The translations under genes were made by a program, and so were the position numbers. A stretch of 55,839 bases of DNA from CAZMRF01 sp964568735 (lineage in GTDB: Bacteria; Acidobacteriota; Polarisedimenticolia; JACPZX01). The stretch spans positions 1-55,839 of the forward strand of contig CAZMRF010000031.1 of NCBI GenBank assembly GCA_964568735.1, written 5' to 3'. Below, piece after piece: positions 44,387 through 55,839 of this stretch. The notes under the pieces are model-generated. The model made no database searches. It saw nothing but the letters and a program-made list of their open reading frames with translations, and was not told the origin of the DNA. Positions within the stretch are counted from its first letter, which is position 1. Each line of letters starts with the position of its first letter.

Positions 44387-44519
44387 GTCATGCTTGTGAG
44401 GGGCGGCGCGTCGCCCGGAGCGCGACCCGCGCCATGACCCGGACAGGCTGGCGGAACCGGCGGCCTGGACGACGGGCGAGAGCCGGGGTTCATTCCGAGA
44501 GAGGCGACTGAGAGGCGTC

Positions 44520-45125
44520 ATGCAGATCACGGCGACCATGGTCAAGGAACTCCGCGAGCGCACCGGCACGGGCATGATGGAGTGCAAGCAGGCGCTGGCG
44601 GAGGCCGGGGGGAACCTCGACGAAGCCGTTTCGATCCTTCGCAAGAAGGGGCTCGCCACGGCGGCGCGCAAGGCCTCGCGGGCCACGAGCGAAGGTGTCG
44701 TCGGCTCCTACATTCACCCGGGCGGGCGGATAGGCGTCCTCGTCGAGGTGAACTGCGAGACCGACTTCGTGGCCCGGACGGACGAGTTCCAGGGCCTCGT
44801 CAAGGACCTCTGCATGCACGTTGCGGCAGCCGCGCCGCGCTTCGTCCGCCGGGAGGAGGTGACCCCGGAGACCCTCGGCCAGGAGCGCGAGATCTACCTG
44901 GAGCAGGCCAGGCGCACCGGCAAGCCCGAGAAGATCCTCGAGAAGATCGTCGAGGGCAAGATGGAGAAGTTCTACGCCGAGACCTGCCTCCTGGAGCAGC
45001 CCTTCGTGAAGGACTCCACGCTGACGGTGCAGGAGCTCCTCACCGCCGCCATCGCGAAGACGGGCGAGAACATGAGGATCAGTCGGTTCGCCAGGTTCGT
45101 CCTCGGAGAGGGCGCGGAAGGCTGA
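44520..45125 (+). CDS. tsf: Translation elongation factor Ts
   Basis: The 201-residue protein has the UBA-like N-terminus (VKELRERTGTGMMECKQALA) and the EF-Tu-contacting CETDFVART core (TDFV motif), then LEKIVEGKMEKFYAETCLLE and a C-terminal end (GENMRISRFARFVLG). This is the short EF-Ts form, like those of ~200 residues lacking a duplicated core and coiled-coil. It recycles EF-Tu. The 133-bp gap after rpsB shows no gene. Confidence 0.95.
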   Translation: MQITATMVKELRERTGTGMMECKQALAEAGGNLDEAVSILRKKGLATAARKASRATSEGVVGSYIHPGGRIGVLVEVNCETDFVARTDEFQGLVKDLCMHVAAAAPRFVRREEVTPETLGQEREIYLEQARRTGKPEKILEKIVEGKMEKFYAETCLLEQPFVKDSTLTVQELLTAAIAKTGENMRISRFARFVLGEGAEG

Positions 45126-45153
45126 TCCCGGCCGGCGCCCGAGGGCCCACCGC

Positions 45154-45888
45154 GTGAGCGAGAAAACCAGGGCCGCCGCGGCCTACCGGAGAGTGCTCCT
45201 CAAGTTGAGCGGCGAGGCGCTCATGGGGCCCGAGCACTTCGGTATCCACGCCCCCACCGTCCAGCGTATTGCCTCGGAGCTCGCCGAGATCCACGCCCTC
45301 GGCGTCCAGGTCGCCGTCGTGACCGGCGGAGGCAACATATTCCGCGGCCTGCAGGCTTCCGCCCATGGCACCGATCGCGTGGCGGCGGACCACATGGGGA
45401 TGCTCGCGACGGTCATCAACTCGCTTGCACTGCAGGACAGCCTCGAAGGGATGGGGGTCCACACGCGGGTGATGTCCGCCATCGAGATGCGCTCCGTGGC
45501 GGAGCCGTACATCCGCCGGCGCGCCATCCGCCACCTCGAGAAGGGGCGCCTCATCCTCCTTTCGGCCGGAACGGGCAACCCCTACTTCACCACCGATTCC
45601 GCCGCCGCGCTCAGGGGCATGGAGGTGAAGGCCGAGGTCCTTCTCAAGGCGACCAAGGTCAATGGGGTCTACTCGGCCGATCCCATGACCCATCCCGACG
45701 CGACGCTCTACGAGGAGATCACCTACAGGGATGCCATCGAGCAGCGGCTCAAGGTGATGGACACGACGGCCCTCTCCCTCTGCATGGACAATGAGCTTCC
45801 CATCATCGTCTTCAACTTGAACCGGGAGGGGAACATCCGGCGGGTGGTCCTCGGCGAGAAGATCGGTTCAATCGTCCGGAGCGGGTGA
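45154..45888 (+). CDS. pyrH: UMP kinase
   Basis: A 244-residue amino-acid-kinase-fold enzyme: VLLKLSGEALMGPEHFGIHA, VVTGGGNIFRGL, RVAADHMGMLATVINSLALQ and LLSAGTGNPYFTTDSAAALR, followed by KATKVNGVYSADP. It phosphorylates UMP to UDP in pyrimidine synthesis. GTG 45154 is the start. The tsf-pyrH-frr order is conserved in most bacteria. Confidence 0.96.
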   Translation: MSEKTRAAAAYRRVLLKLSGEALMGPEHFGIHAPTVQRIASELAEIHALGVQVAVVTGGGNIFRGLQASAHGTDRVAADHMGMLATVINSLALQDSLEGMGVHTRVMSAIEMRSVAEPYIRRRAIRHLEKGRLILLSAGTGNPYFTTDSAAALRGMEVKAEVLLKATKVNGVYSADPMTHPDATLYEEITYRDAIEQRLKVMDTTALSLCMDNELPIIVFNLNREGNIRRVVLGEKIGSIVRSG

Positions 45889-46445
45889 TGATGAAAGAAC
45901 TCCTGAGCAGCACGGAAAAGAAGATGAAGGAGCGTGTCGAGCACCTGAGGCATGCCCTGGCCACCGTGAGAACGGGAAGGGCCTCGCTGGCCATCCTCGA
46001 CGGCGTGGTCGTGGACTACTACGGCGCGCCGACACCCCTGCAGCAGGTCGCCACGCTGAACGTCCCCGATGCGACGCTGATCGTGGCCCAGCCGTGGGAC
46101 GTCTCGCTGATCCCGGCGATCGAGAAGGCCATCCAGAAGGCCGATCTCGGGCTCAACCCCGGCAATGACGGCAAGGTGGTCCGCATCCCTGTGCCGCCGC
46201 TGAACGAGGAGCGGCGCAAGGATCTCGCCAAGAAGATCCAGCACATGGGGGAGGAGGAGCGCACGCACATCAGGCTGGTCCGCCGCGAGGCCAACGAGAA
46301 GGCCAAGGCGCTCCTCAAGGACAAGGAGATCAGCGAGGACGAGGAGCGCAAAGCCCTCGACCATGTGCAGAAGCTGACGGACACATGGATCCGCACGATC
46401 GACGAGGTCGTCAAGCACAAGGAGAAGGAGATCCTCGAGGTCTGA
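45888..46445 (+). CDS. frr: Ribosome recycling factor
   Basis: A 185-residue factor: STEKKMKERVEHLRHALATV, RTGRASLAILDGVVVDYYG, TPLQQVATLNVP, GLNPGNDGKVVRIPVPPLNE and a C-terminal helix ending KHKEKEILEV. With EF-G it splits post-termination ribosomes. ATG 45888 overlaps the pyrH stop by one base and has GGAG six bases upstream; GTG 45885 and ATG 45891 are alternative starts. Confidence 0.96.
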   Translation: MMKELLSSTEKKMKERVEHLRHALATVRTGRASLAILDGVVVDYYGAPTPLQQVATLNVPDATLIVAQPWDVSLIPAIEKAIQKADLGLNPGNDGKVVRIPVPPLNEERRKDLAKKIQHMGEEERTHIRLVRREANEKAKALLKDKEISEDEERKALDHVQKLTDTWIRTIDEVVKHKEKEILEV

Positions 46446-46462
46446 GGAGGAGGCCGGATCCC

Positions 46463-47161
46463 GTGTCCCCGCTCCCCCGCGCCGGCGCTGCTGCTGCCAT
46501 CGTCGTGGCCGCGGGCCGGGGCAGCAGGGCCGGGCTCGCCCAGCCCAAGCAGTTCCTGCGCGTCGGCGGCCGGAGCCTCCTGGAGCATGCCATCGCCCGG
46601 CTCGCCGCCCATCCGGCCATCGGGGAGATCGTCGCCGTCGTCCCGGCCGGCCGCGTGGCCTCCCTGGGCGGCCTTCGGCGACGGCACCGGGGAGTCATCG
46701 CTGTCGTGGCCGGAGGAGCCCGGCGCCAGGACAGCGTCCGGAACGGACTCGCAGCGCTGAGCCACATCAAGAGAGGCATCGTGCTCGTGCATGACGCCGC
46801 GCGGCCGATACTCCCGCGGGAGGTCATCGACGCCGTCCTGGCCGGGGCGGCCCGGCACGGGTCGGCCGTTCCCGCCGTCGCACCCCCTGACACGGTCAAG
46901 GAGATCGTGGCGGGAGGCAGAGTCGTGAGAACGCTTCCGCGAGACCGGATCCGGCTTGCCCAGACGCCCCAGGCTTTCCGGATCGGCTGGCTGCGCAAGG
47001 CGCTTGCGCTCGCGAAGGCCCGCGCCATCGAGGCAACCGATGACGCGGCGCTGGTGTCCGCCGCGGGCTATACCGTGCGCGTGGTCGCCGGGTCGGCCCT
47101 GAACTTCAAGGTGACGACACCCGAGGACGTGGCAAGGCTCAGGACCCTCCTGCGCCACTGA
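46463..47161 (+). CDS. ispD: 2-C-methyl-D-erythritol 4-phosphate cytidylyltransferase
   Basis: A 232-residue nucleotidyltransferase: AAIVVAAGRGSRAGLAQPKQ for CTP, GGARRQDSVRNGLAAL, the VHDAARPILPREVIDAVL motif and KVTTPEDVARLR near the end. It makes CDP-methylerythritol in the MEP isoprenoid route. GTG 46463 has GGAGGAGG upstream. IspF follows ten bases downstream as a separate gene, so this is not an IspDF fusion. Confidence 0.93.
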   Translation: MSPLPRAGAAAAIVVAAGRGSRAGLAQPKQFLRVGGRSLLEHAIARLAAHPAIGEIVAVVPAGRVASLGGLRRRHRGVIAVVAGGARRQDSVRNGLAALSHIKRGIVLVHDAARPILPREVIDAVLAGAARHGSAVPAVAPPDTVKEIVAGGRVVRTLPRDRIRLAQTPQAFRIGWLRKALALAKARAIEATDDAALVSAAGYTVRVVAGSALNFKVTTPEDVARLRTLLRH

Positions 47162-47171
47162 GGAACGACGA

Positions 47172-47672
47172 ATGTACCGGATGGGACTCGGCTATGACAT
47201 ACACCCCTTCGCGCCGGCCGGAGATCCCCGCCCGCTCGTTCTGGGGGGAGTGCAGATCCCCGGCGAGCGGGGGTTGGCGGGCCATTCCGATGCCGACGTC
47301 ATGGTCCATGCGCTCTGCGATGCCCTGCTCGGCTCGATCGCGCTCGGAGACCTCGGGAGCCAATTCCCGGATACGAGCCTCGAATGGAAGGGAGCGTCGA
47401 GCCTCGATCTTCTCGCCAGGGTCGTGACCATGGTGGAGCGGGAGGGCTGGCGAATGGTCAACGTGGACCTCACCCTGATCGCCGAGCATCCCAGAATCGC
47501 CCCGCTCGTGGGCCGGATGCGAGAAGAGCTGGCCTGCGGGCTCGGTACCTCCCCAGGTGCCGTGAGCGTGAAGGCCACCCGTCCGGAGGGCCTCGGGGCG
47601 CTGGGGGCGGGTGAAGGGATCGCCTGCATGGCCGTGGCCCTGGTCACCCGGATGGCCCCTGAGCCGGCGTGA
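47172..47672 (+). CDS. ispF: 2-C-methyl-D-erythritol 2,4-cyclodiphosphate synthase
   Basis: A 166-residue enzyme of normal length: GLGYDIHPFAPAG with the zinc ligands Asp and His, GHSDADVMVHALCDALLGSI, SQFPDTSLEWKGASSLDLL, and VKATRPEGLGALGAGEGIAC. It cyclises CDP-ME 2-phosphate in the MEP pathway. It sits between ispD and rlmB. Confidence 0.95.
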   Translation: MYRMGLGYDIHPFAPAGDPRPLVLGGVQIPGERGLAGHSDADVMVHALCDALLGSIALGDLGSQFPDTSLEWKGASSLDLLARVVTMVEREGWRMVNVDLTLIAEHPRIAPLVGRMREELACGLGTSPGAVSVKATRPEGLGALGAGEGIACMAVALVTRMAPEPA

Positions 47673-47691
47673 GGCCGAGCCCGGAGGAGGC

Positions 47692-48441
47692 ATGAAGGAG
47701 CCGTCGGTCCTGGCCGGGATCCATGCGGTCCTCGCCGCTCTCGAGGCGCCCGGGCGCCGGATTGACAGGGTCTTCCTCCTTGAAGGGCGTCGAGGGGGGA
47801 GGATCCACGAGGTGCGCGAGGCGGCGCGCCGGGCGGGGGTCCCCTTCGTGGAGGTCTCTGCCGAGAGGATCGAGCGCCTCGCGGCGGGGGCGCGCCACCA
47901 GGGAGTCGTGGCCCTGGCCGCAGCGGCCACCTACGCGTCCACGGCGTCCCTCATCGAGCTCTGTGCGGGCGGTGGGCGCCTCGTGCTGCTGGACGGAGTC
48001 GAGGATCCGCGGAACCTCGGGGCCGTCATCCGCTCCGCGGCGGCCGCAGGGGCCCGGGGAGTCTTCATCCCGGAGCACCGCTCGGCAGGGCTCGGCCCCG
48101 CCGCTGCCAGGACGGCGGCGGGCAGCCTGGAGAGGATCGGAGTGGCTCGATGCCGGAATATCGCCGACCTGGCGGCCGATCTCAGGGAGCAGGGCTTCTG
48201 GGTGGCGGGGCTGGACCCCAGGGGAGATGTGTCCTGGGACGAGGCGGCCTATCGGCGCCGGATGGCGGTGGTGGTGGGAGGGGAGGCCCGGGGGCTCAGA
48301 CCCCGCGTCCGGCGGGCCTGCGACGTCACCGTCTCGATCCCGCTCGCGCCGGGCGTGGAGTCCCTGAACCTCTCTGTCGCGGCGGCCCTGGTCCTCTACG
48401 AGGGGATCCGGAGGGATCGGGCCTCGGCGGGTAGGAAATGA
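47692..48441 (+). CDS. rlmB: 23S rRNA (guanosine-2'-O-)-methyltransferase RlmB-type (SpoU family)
   Basis: A 249-residue SpoU/TrmH-family enzyme. An N-terminal substrate-binding domain (VLAGIHAVLAALEAPGRRI, GARHQGVVALAA) precedes the knotted SAM domain with DGVEDPRNLGAVIRSAAAAG, VVGGEARGLRPRVRRACD and IPLAPGVESLNLSVAAALVL, the three SpoU motifs. GGAGGAGG precedes ATG 47692 by one base. The precise rRNA target is assumed from family resemblance. Confidence 0.88.
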   Translation: MKEPSVLAGIHAVLAALEAPGRRIDRVFLLEGRRGGRIHEVREAARRAGVPFVEVSAERIERLAAGARHQGVVALAAAATYASTASLIELCAGGGRLVLLDGVEDPRNLGAVIRSAAAAGARGVFIPEHRSAGLGPAAARTAAGSLERIGVARCRNIADLAADLREQGFWVAGLDPRGDVSWDEAAYRRRMAVVVGGEARGLRPRVRRACDVTVSIPLAPGVESLNLSVAAALVLYEGIRRDRASAGRK

Positions 48442-48459
48442 TCTCCGGCAGGATCGATC

Positions 48460-48488
48460 TTTACAGGAACTACCGCTTCGTGTAGAGT
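48460..48488 (+). promoter_or_regulatory. Sigma70 promoter of the tRNA-rpmG-secE operon
   Basis: TTTACA (48460-48465), 17 bases and TAGAGT (48483-48488) precede tRNA-Thr by 14 bases. The spacing fits transcription starting close to the tRNA 5' end. Confidence 0.65.
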
Positions 48489-48502
48489 GATCGTTTCGCC
48501 AA

Positions 48503-48578
48503 GCTGGCGTAGCTCAGTTGGTAGAGCAGCTGATTTGTAATCAGCGGGCCGGGGGTTCGAGTCCCTTCGCCAGCTCCA
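48503..48578 (+). tRNA. tRNA-Thr (anticodon TGT)
   Basis: A 76-base cloverleaf with acceptor GCTGGCG/CGCCAGC, anticodon loop TTTGTAA, GGTTCGAGTC T-arm and encoded CCA. It is first in a four-tRNA array. Confidence 0.97.
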
Positions 48579-48670
48579 GGGATGTCGGCCCCTTGGGTTG
48601 TCTGTTTCCCGTGAGCGCGGGGTCGGACGCGCTCCCCTCTGAAGACTAGAGACCTCATCGCAGGACGCCA

Positions 48671-48756
48671 GGGGAGATACCCGAGTGGACAAAGGGAGCA
48701 GACTGTAAATCTGCCGGCTCAGGCCTTCGGAGGTTCGAATCCTCCTCTCCCCACCA
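48671..48756 (+). tRNA. tRNA-Tyr (anticodon GTA)
   Basis: An 86-base class II tRNA with acceptor GGGGAGA/TCTCCCC, anticodon loop CTGTAAA, a long variable arm and encoded CCA. Confidence 0.97.
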
Positions 48757-48790
48757 GCCAGCTCGGGGGAAGAACTCGGAAGAATGACGG

Positions 48791-48867
<77 letters not shown>

Positions 48868-48886
48868 GACATCGTGGACAGGGCGG

Positions 48887-48961
48887 GCCCACGTGGCTCA
48901 GCGGTAGAGCACTTCCTTGGTAAGGAAGGGGTCACCGGTTCGATCCCGGTCGTGGGCTCCA
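48887..48961 (+). tRNA. tRNA-Thr (anticodon GGT)
   Basis: A 75-base cloverleaf with acceptor GCCCACG/CGTGGGC, anticodon loop TTGGTAA and encoded CCA. In the common arrangement tuf follows this tRNA; here rpmG does. Confidence 0.97.
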
Positions 48962-49000
48962 TAAGAGGCTCGAGATCAGGACAGGAAGGCTTCAGACACA

Positions 49001-49150
49001 ATGCGCGCCAACATTCACCTCCAGTGCACCACCTGCAAGAGAAGGAACTACACCGCCACGCGGAACACGCGCAAGCAGGGAGAGAAGCTGCAGATCAGCA
49101 AGTTCTGCCGCTTCTGCAGATCCCACACGGCGCACAAGGAGGGCAAATGA
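49001..49150 (+). CDS. rpmG: 50S ribosomal protein L33
   Basis: A short gene of 49 residues: MRANIHLQCTTCKRRNYTAT, with KFCRFCRSHTAHKEGK at the C-terminus. The two CxxC pairs (C9/C12 and C36/C39 regions) mark the zinc-binding L33 form. AGGAAGG lies about ten bases before ATG 49001. It sits between tRNA-Thr(GGT) and tRNA-Trp, ahead of secE, as in many bacteria. Confidence 0.95.
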   Translation: MRANIHLQCTTCKRRNYTATRNTRKQGEKLQISKFCRFCRSHTAHKEGK

Positions 49151-49166
49151 AGGCTATCGAGGGCGC

Positions 49167-49242
49167 GGGTCAGTAGCTCAAGTGGCAGAGCGACGGTCTC
49201 CAAAACCGTAGGCTGGGGGTTCGAGTCCTCCCTGACCCGCCA
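49167..49242 (+). tRNA. tRNA-Trp (anticodon CCA)
   Basis: A 76-base cloverleaf with acceptor GGGTCAG/CTGACCC, anticodon loop CTCCAAA, discriminator G and encoded CCA. It starts 17 bases after rpmG, so the two are probably processed from one transcript. Confidence 0.97.
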
Positions 49243-49301
49243 ACCCGGCTCGCCGTCGCGCGCCGGGAGGGGAGCAGGGCAGGGAAGTCGGAGGCCCGAT
49301 T

Positions 49302-49505
49302 TTGAACTGGTACTCCAGATCCATCGATTTTCTGAAGGAAGTGAGGGCGGAGCTGAAGCGCACGACCTGGCCGGCCTGGAAGGAGGTTCAGGGGACCACG
49401 ACGGTCGTGATCGTGACGGTCTTCATCTTCGCGGTGTTCCTCTTCATCGTCGACCTGGCGCTCCAGAGCGTGGTCGAGCAGATCGTCGGATTCTTCAGCA
49501 GGTGA
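49302..49505 (+). CDS. secE: Preprotein translocase subunit SecE
   Basis: A 67-residue single-span protein: an amphipathic SIDFLKEVRAELKRTTWPAW typical of SecE, then TTTVVIVTVFIFAVFLFIVD as the membrane segment. It stabilises SecY in the translocon. TTG 49302 is the start that gives the standard short form. NusG follows with a four-base overlap. Confidence 0.94.
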   Translation: MNWYSRSIDFLKEVRAELKRTTWPAWKEVQGTTTVVIVTVFIFAVFLFIVDLALQSVVEQIVGFFSR

Positions 49506-50047
49506 CCATGGTCGTCGCAACGAAGCAGTGGTACATCATCCACACCTACTCGGGCTTCGAGCAGAAGGTCAAGGAGAGCCTGCGCCAGCGCGCCGAGGCC
49601 CTGGACATGGAGGATGTGATCGGCGACATCCTCATCCCGATGGAGGAAGTGGTCGAGATGCGGGACGGCCGCAAGGTCGTCAGCAGCAAGAAGTTCTTCC
49701 CGGGCTACATCCTGGTCAACATGGAGATGTCCGATCAGGCCTGGCACGTGGTGAAGAACACGCCCAAGGTCACGGGGTTCGTCGGGTCGGGCAACACGCC
49801 CACCCCGCTCAGCCAGGAAGAGGTCGACCGCATCATCAACCAGGTCGTCGTCTCGCAGGAGAAGCCGAAACCGAAGTTCATCTTCAAGGAAGGGGAGCAC
49901 GTGCGGATCATCGACGGCCCCTTCAGCAATTTCACGGGCTCGGTCGAGGAAGTGAACGCCGACAAGAACACGCTCAAGGTCATGGTGACCATTTTCGGCC
50001 GCTCCACGCCGGTGGAGCTGGATTTCCTCCAGGTGGAGAAGGTCTGA
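49502..50047 (+). CDS. nusG: Transcription termination/antitermination factor NusG
   Basis: A 181-residue factor: KQWYIIHTYSGFEQKVKESL and the NGN fold (FFPGYILVNMEM, VTGFVGSG), then the KOW domain FKEGEHVRIIDGPFSNFTGS and VTIFGRSTPVELDFLQVEKV. It couples RNA polymerase to Rho or the ribosome. GTG 49502 overlaps the secE stop; ATG 49508 two codons later is an alternative. Confidence 0.95.
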   Translation: MTMVVATKQWYIIHTYSGFEQKVKESLRQRAEALDMEDVIGDILIPMEEVVEMRDGRKVVSSKKFFPGYILVNMEMSDQAWHVVKNTPKVTGFVGSGNTPTPLSQEEVDRIINQVVVSQEKPKPKFIFKEGEHVRIIDGPFSNFTGSVEEVNADKNTLKVMVTIFGRSTPVELDFLQVEKV

Positions 50048-50059
50048 GGTAGCGTCGTC

Positions 50060-50501
50060 ATGGCCAAGAAGATCACGGGCTACATCAAGCTGCACATCCC
50101 GGCGGGCAAGGCCACGCCGGCGCCTCCCGTCGGCCCTGCGCTCGGCCAGCAGGGAGTCAACATCATGGACTTCTGCAAGGNNNNNNNNNNCGTTCAACGC
50201 GCGGACGTCCAAGATCGAGAGCGGCACGATCATCCCGGTCGTCCTCACCGTCTTCCAGGATCGTTCGTACACCTTCATCACGAAGACGCCGCCCGCATCG
50301 GAGCTGATCAAGAAGATGGCGGGCATCGCCAAGGGCTCGGGCGCGCCGAACAAGGACAAGGTCGGCAAGCTGACCGAGAAGAACATCGAGGAGATCGCGA
50401 AGCAGAAGATGCCCGATCTCAACTGCTACGACGTCGAGGCCGCCAAGCAAATCGTGCGGGGCACCGCACGGAGCATGGGCGTCGAGATAGAGCCGGCCTA
50501 G
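50060..50501 (+). CDS. rplK: 50S ribosomal protein L11 (interrupted by a scaffold gap)
   Basis: The N-terminal part (KKITGYIKLHIPAGKATPAP, ALGQQGVNIMDFCK) and the C-terminal part (FNARTSKIESGTIIPVVLTV, GSGAPNKDKVGKLTEKNIEE, ARSMGVEIEPA) together make a normal L11 of about 142 residues. The ten Ns at 50181-50190 break the frame. Joining the flanks directly gives AAG-GCG-TTC, that is DFCK-A-FNA, exactly as in other L11 proteins, so no bases appear to be missing. L11 binds the GTPase-associated centre. Confidence 0.92.
50181..50190. other. Scaffold gap (10 N) inside rplK
   Basis: A placeholder run of Ns. Removing it restores the conserved L11 frame (see rplK), so the real gap is probably zero. 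Confidence 0.95.
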
Positions 50502-50527
50502 CGCCGCCGGCCACCGGAGTCGGAACG

Positions 50528-51232
50528 ATGGGAACGCACGGCAAGAAGTACGCCGAAGCCGCGAAGCTCGTGGAGCGGAGGCCCTACCCTCTCGAGGAGG
50601 CCATCCCTCTGCTGAAGAAGCTCAAGTACACGAAGGACAAGTTCGACGAGACCGTCGAGATGTCCCTCCGCCTGGGAGTCGATCCCCGCCATGCCGACCA
50701 GATGGTCCGGGGAACGGTGATCCTCCCGCACGGAACGGGGAAGTCCAAGCGGGTGCTCGTCATCACCAGCGGAGAGAAGCTCAAGGAGGCCGAGCAGGCG
50801 GGGGCCGACTTCGTGGGCGGGAAGGACGCCGTCGACCGCATCCAGGCCGGCTGGACCGACTTCGAAGCGGTCATCGCGACCCCCGACATGATGAGGGACG
50901 TGGGCAAGCTGGGGAAGGTCCTCGGCCCGAAGGGCCTCATGCCCAACCCGAAGTCGGGCACGGTCACGCAGGACGTGACCAAGGCCATCCAGGAGATCAA
51001 GGCCGGAAAGCTGGAGTTCAGGGTCGACAAGACCGCGATCATCCACTCGTCCGTCGGGAAGATCTCCTTCGACGAGGGCCAGTTGCTCGCCAACGCCCGC
51101 GCGCTCGTCGGAGCCATCCTGAAGGCGAAGCCATCGACGGCCAAGGGGAAGTACTTCCGCTCCGTCTACATGTCCACCACGATGAGCCCGTCCGTCCTGA
51201 TCGACACGTCCGCGCTCGAAGTGGCGGCCTGA
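50528..51232 (+). CDS. rplA: 50S ribosomal protein L1
   Basis: A 234-residue protein of normal length: KYAEAAKLVERRPYPLEEAI, DETVEMSLRLGVDPRHADQM, RGTVILPHGTGKSKRVLVIT, GKVLGPKGLMPNPKSGTVT and a C-terminal MSTTMSPSVLIDTSALEV. ATG 50528 has CGGAG nine bases upstream. An open frame reaching back into rplK is a shadow created by the Ns. Confidence 0.96.
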   Translation: MGTHGKKYAEAAKLVERRPYPLEEAIPLLKKLKYTKDKFDETVEMSLRLGVDPRHADQMVRGTVILPHGTGKSKRVLVITSGEKLKEAEQAGADFVGGKDAVDRIQAGWTDFEAVIATPDMMRDVGKLGKVLGPKGLMPNPKSGTVTQDVTKAIQEIKAGKLEFRVDKTAIIHSSVGKISFDEGQLLANARALVGAILKAKPSTAKGKYFRSVYMSTTMSPSVLIDTSALEVAA

Positions 51233-51242
51233 GGATTCGACC

Positions 51243-51758
51243 GTGAACAGGACCGAGAAGCAGCAGGAGATCGACTCGCTCAAGAAGGGGTGGGTCGGCG
51301 TCAGCAACGCCTACTTCGTGGACTTCCGCGGCCTGACCGTGGCGCAGGTCTCCGATCTGAGGCGGAAGGTCCGTGAGGCCGGCTCCTCCTGCCGGGTCGT
51401 GAAGAACCGGCTCGCCATCGTGGCGGCGAGGGAGACGCCGCTCAGCCAGCTCGAAGCCTACTTCGACGGCATGACGGCCGTCGCCTGGAACACCACGGAG
51501 CCGATCGCCCTTGCCAAGGTGATCCGGGATTTCACCAAGGATTCGCCGCTGGTCTTCAAGGCGGGCCTCGTGGAAGGGCGTGCGATCAAGGCCAACGAGC
51601 TGGAAATGGTCACGAGCCTGCCTTCGAGGCCCGAGCTGATCGCCCGGTTCGCCGGGATGCTCCGCTCGCCCATGTCGATGTTCGCCACCCTCCTGAAGGC
51701 CCCGTTGCGGGATCTGGCCTCGGTGCTGAGGCAGGTGGGCGAGAAAAAGAACGCCTGA
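51243..51758 (+). CDS. rplJ: 50S ribosomal protein L10
   Basis: A 171-residue protein: VSNAYFVDFRGLTVAQVSDL, RVVKNRLAIVAARE, VAWNTTEPIALAKVIRDFTK and a C-terminal L12-binding helix (LLKAPLRDLASVLRQVGEK). GTG 51243 starts ten bases after the rplA stop, so no separate L10 leader precedes it. It forms the L8 stalk base with L7/L12. Confidence 0.95.
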   Translation: MNRTEKQQEIDSLKKGWVGVSNAYFVDFRGLTVAQVSDLRRKVREAGSSCRVVKNRLAIVAARETPLSQLEAYFDGMTAVAWNTTEPIALAKVIRDFTKDSPLVFKAGLVEGRAIKANELEMVTSLPSRPELIARFAGMLRSPMSMFATLLKAPLRDLASVLRQVGEKKNA

Positions 51759-51799
51759 GTCAACGACCGGAATTCAATCCAACAAGCAGGGGAAAGGTC

Positions 51800-52186
51800 A
51801 TGCCAGCAATCACCAGGGAAGAAGTGAAGCAGTACCTCCGTGAGGCGCCCATGACGGAGATCGCGGGCCTCGTCAAGGAGATCGAGGAGGAGTTCGGCGT
51901 TTCGGCCGCGGTAGCCATGCCGATGGCCATGGCCGCGGCCCCCGGGGCGGCGGCGCCCGCGGTCGAGGAGAAGACGGAGTTCGACGTCATCCTGTTGGAG
52001 GTTCCCGCCGAGAAGAAGATCAACATTATCAAGGCTGTGCGGGAGGTCACGTCGCTCGGCCTCAAGGAGGCCAAGGACCTCGTCGAGGGCGCCCCCAAGA
52101 CTGTCAAGGAGGGCATCAGCAAGGACGAGGCCGGACCCATCAAGAAGAAGCTCGAGGACGCGGGCGCGAAGGCCGAGATCAAGTAG
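51800..52186 (+). CDS. rplL: 50S ribosomal protein L7/L12
   Basis: A 128-residue protein with N-terminal dimerisation domain (MTEIAGLVKEIEEEFGVSAA), an Ala-rich hinge, and C-terminal FDVILLEVPAEKKINIIKAV, GLKEAKDLVEGAPKTVKEGI, KKKLEDAGAKAEIK. It recruits translational GTPases. AGGGGAAAGG precedes ATG 51800. Confidence 0.97.
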   Translation: MPAITREEVKQYLREAPMTEIAGLVKEIEEEFGVSAAVAMPMAMAAAPGAAAPAVEEKTEFDVILLEVPAEKKINIIKAVREVTSLGLKEAKDLVEGAPKTVKEGISKDEAGPIKKKLEDAGAKAEIK

Positions 52187-52214
52187 TCCCTGACACCGGG
52201 AGCACGCGAAGAGA

Positions 52215-55839
<3,625 letters not shown>

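Noticed and set aside
44408..44422. A 15-base match to the core of the repeat element after rpsB
   Set aside because: GCGTCGCCCGGAGCG is GC-only apart from one base and has no flanking TIR similarity, so chance or a very old remnant cannot be told apart.

Overview
This 55.8-kb window is a high-GC bacterial segment from a draft or metagenomic assembly; it carries two 10-N scaffold gaps, at 50181 and 55099. The gene content is that of a diderm: type IV pili, lipid-linked glycan assembly and a DUF481-type outer-membrane protein. The joined ribosomal block, the multi-cysteine insertion in RpoB and the pilus/glycan layout fit an Acidobacteriota-like lineage, but that assignment is an inference from memory of such genomes. 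Start codons are often GTG or TTG, and 4-base stop/start overlaps are common.

Region 1 (1-13.2 kb) is a pilus locus: the end of pilC, the PilS-type kinase, the PilR-type sigma54 activator, two large multi-pass membrane proteins (one YfhO-like), two class-III-type pilins and two tandem O-antigen-ligase-like membrane proteins with TPR tails. A textbook sigma54 promoter (8398-8413) precedes the first pilin, so pilSR and their probable target lie side by side.

Region 2 (13.2-29.6 kb) starts with two minus-strand genes (a small zinc-ribbon protein and the DUF481 protein). A plus-strand glycan operon follows: five glycosyltransferases, a WecA/TagO-type initiating transferase, a UDP-galactopyranose-mutase-like flavoprotein, asparagine synthetase, and an ABC ATPase with its permease. 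It ends in a TPR-like protein, prepilin peptidase PilD and a second PAS histidine kinase. Almost every junction overlaps, so the genes look translationally coupled.

Region 3 (29.6-37.8 kb) is a minor-pilin operon with its own sigma54 promoter (29831-29846): GspH/FimT-like, PilV-like, a 923-residue PilW-like protein with fibronectin-like repeats and a 647-residue PilX-like protein. A coiled-coil envelope protein and a second NtrC/PilR-type activator follow. The pilin genes are therefore bracketed by a kinase and an activator.

Region 4 (37.8-41.6 kb) holds a three-gene set: a COG2403-type P-loop protein related to cyclic 2,3-diphosphoglycerate synthetase, carbamate kinase and ornithine carbamoyltransferase. 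It lies between two inverted copies of a ~117-bp element with terminal inverted repeats, and each copy has a partial copy next to it.

Region 5 (41.6-55.8 kb) is housekeeping: menG/ubiE on the minus strand, then rplM-rpsI-rpsB-tsf-pyrH-frr-ispD-ispF-rlmB, four tRNAs in the classical thrU-tyrU-glyT-thrT order but without tuf, rpmG, tRNA-Trp, secE-nusG, rplK-rplA-rplJ-rplL and the 5' part of rpoB. The first N gap appears to hide no sequence, and the second hides about 23 bases, so the apparent frameshifts in rplK and rpoB are assembly artefacts.
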